From JBBRTJ01 sp038244535 (GTDB lineage Bacteria > Actinomycetota > Acidimicrobiia > Acidimicrobiales > Ilumatobacteraceae): DNA of 5,893 nucleotides. A model generated the notes under the pieces. That model did no database searches and was not told the DNA's origin. It worked only from the letters and a program-made list of their open reading frames with translations. Positions 5,498 through 5,893 of the stretch are shown piece by piece. Every line of letters starts with the position of its first letter. The stretch's first letter is position 1. The stretch lies in the NCBI GenBank assembly GCA_038244535.1, contig JBBRTJ010000139.1:1-5893 (forward strand), given 5' to 3'. The position numbers were made by a program, and so were the translations under genes.

Positions 5498-5893
5498 CCG
5501 TCGCTGGTGATCGGTGGGCACCCGTCGTCCAGGTGGGCGAGGGCTTCGCCGGCGTGGCGCCGGACACCGCTCACATCAACACCGTCCTCGGCCCCGCCGA
5601 TGGTCCGATCGGTGGGGCCTGGGCCAACGCGCTGGCGACGCCGTCGGCGGGCCACACCCCGTTCATGGTGGTGCTCCGCCCGGGCCTGGCCGTCGTACCC
5701 CCGACGCTGTTCGTGAACAAGGCCGCCATCGCCTCAGAGACCCACGCCGACCTGACGTGGGGACCGGCGCAGGCCGGCGTGGCCGCCGGCGTCCAGGCGG
5801 CGTTGCGCGACGGTGTGATCCCGCTCGATCTGGCGTCAACCTCGGTGCTGATCGTGGCTGTGTGGGTGTCCCCCGGCGCCGCCGACGCCGACG
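5494..5893 (+). CDS. fae: Formaldehyde-activating enzyme (Fae) family protein, 3' cut by window edge
   Basis: The first 133 residues align almost without gaps to methylotroph Fae as I recall it: QVGEGFAG, then AHINTVLGP (AHIDLIIGP in the classical enzyme), WANAL, PTLFVNKAAI (NTLMFNKVTI), TWGPAQAGVAAGVQAAL (GPAQHGVA.AVQDA) and GVIPLDLA. The histidine held to be catalytic is present (H27), as are N75-K76 and G90-P-A-Q93; the Asp two residues after that His is Asn29 here. Classical Fae condenses formaldehyde with tetrahydromethanopterin to methylene-H4MPT in the cytoplasm. Homologues in organisms without that cofactor have unclear roles, possibly formaldehyde binding or sensing. It starts on the ATGA overlap with the oxygenase gene, so the two are co-translated. 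The C-terminus lies outside the window, so any fused domain cannot be judged. The symbol denotes family, not proven activity. Confidence 0.9.
   Translation, partial: MTVAGDRWAPVVQVGEGFAGVAPDTAHINTVLGPADGPIGGAWANALATPSAGHTPFMVVLRPGLAVVPPTLFVNKAAIASETHADLTWGPAQAGVAAGVQAALRDGVIPLDLASTSVLIVAVWVSPGAADAD

Noticed and set aside
1..5893. CRISPR arrays, tRNA or rRNA genes, insertion sequences
   Set aside because: No direct-repeat/spacer pattern, no tRNA-like cloverleaf or T-loop sequence and no transposase motif or terminal inverted repeats were seen; genes fill almost the whole window.

Overview
The window is GC-rich throughout, with strong G/C third-position bias. Its gene content suggests a high-GC actinobacterium: a DUF2510 protein, likely leaderless TANNNT promoters and ATGA stop/start overlaps. 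Something like the Acidimicrobiia would fit, but that placement is inference. All seven genes I can support lie on the + strand; the long reverse-strand reading frames look like shadows. Two genes are cut by the window edges.

Layout. (1) 3-521 is the C-terminal part of a multi-pass membrane protein, ATGA-coupled to (2) 518-1468, an ABC transporter ATPase with an odd disordered N-terminal tail built partly from a 9-bp tandem repeat; together they look like an exporter. (3) 1521-2042 is a small protein with a DUF4177-like N-terminus and a C-terminal DUF2510 module, behind a probable leaderless promoter. (4) 2117-3799 is a 560-aa metallo-beta-lactamase-fold protein with a C-terminal Rieske [2Fe-2S] domain. 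It resembles CMP-sialic acid hydroxylase (CMAH) with the domain order reversed. It is ATGA-coupled to (5) 3796-4611, a protein with a short Cys/His cluster and what looks like a GGDEF domain that has lost its signature motif. (6) About 4652-5497 is an Fe(II)/2-oxoglutarate oxygenase resembling the HalD/BesD amino-acid halogenase/hydroxylase family, but with an intact HxD triad, so probably a hydroxylase. It is ATGA-coupled to (7) 5494 to the window end, a clear homologue of formaldehyde-activating enzyme (Fae).

How they may work together. The two oxygenase-type genes (4 and 6) each form a two-gene translational unit with a partner (5 and 7). The most suggestive pair is oxygenase plus Fae: many Fe/2OG enzymes release formaldehyde by oxidative demethylation, and Fae binds or condenses formaldehyde, so the pair could make and trap it. 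This is a hypothesis from adjacency. The oxygenase also has no ATG, GTG or TTG start in the expected place. A good -10 box lies just upstream of an in-frame ATC, which suggests a leaderless ATC start or an ATG that has been mutated or misread.
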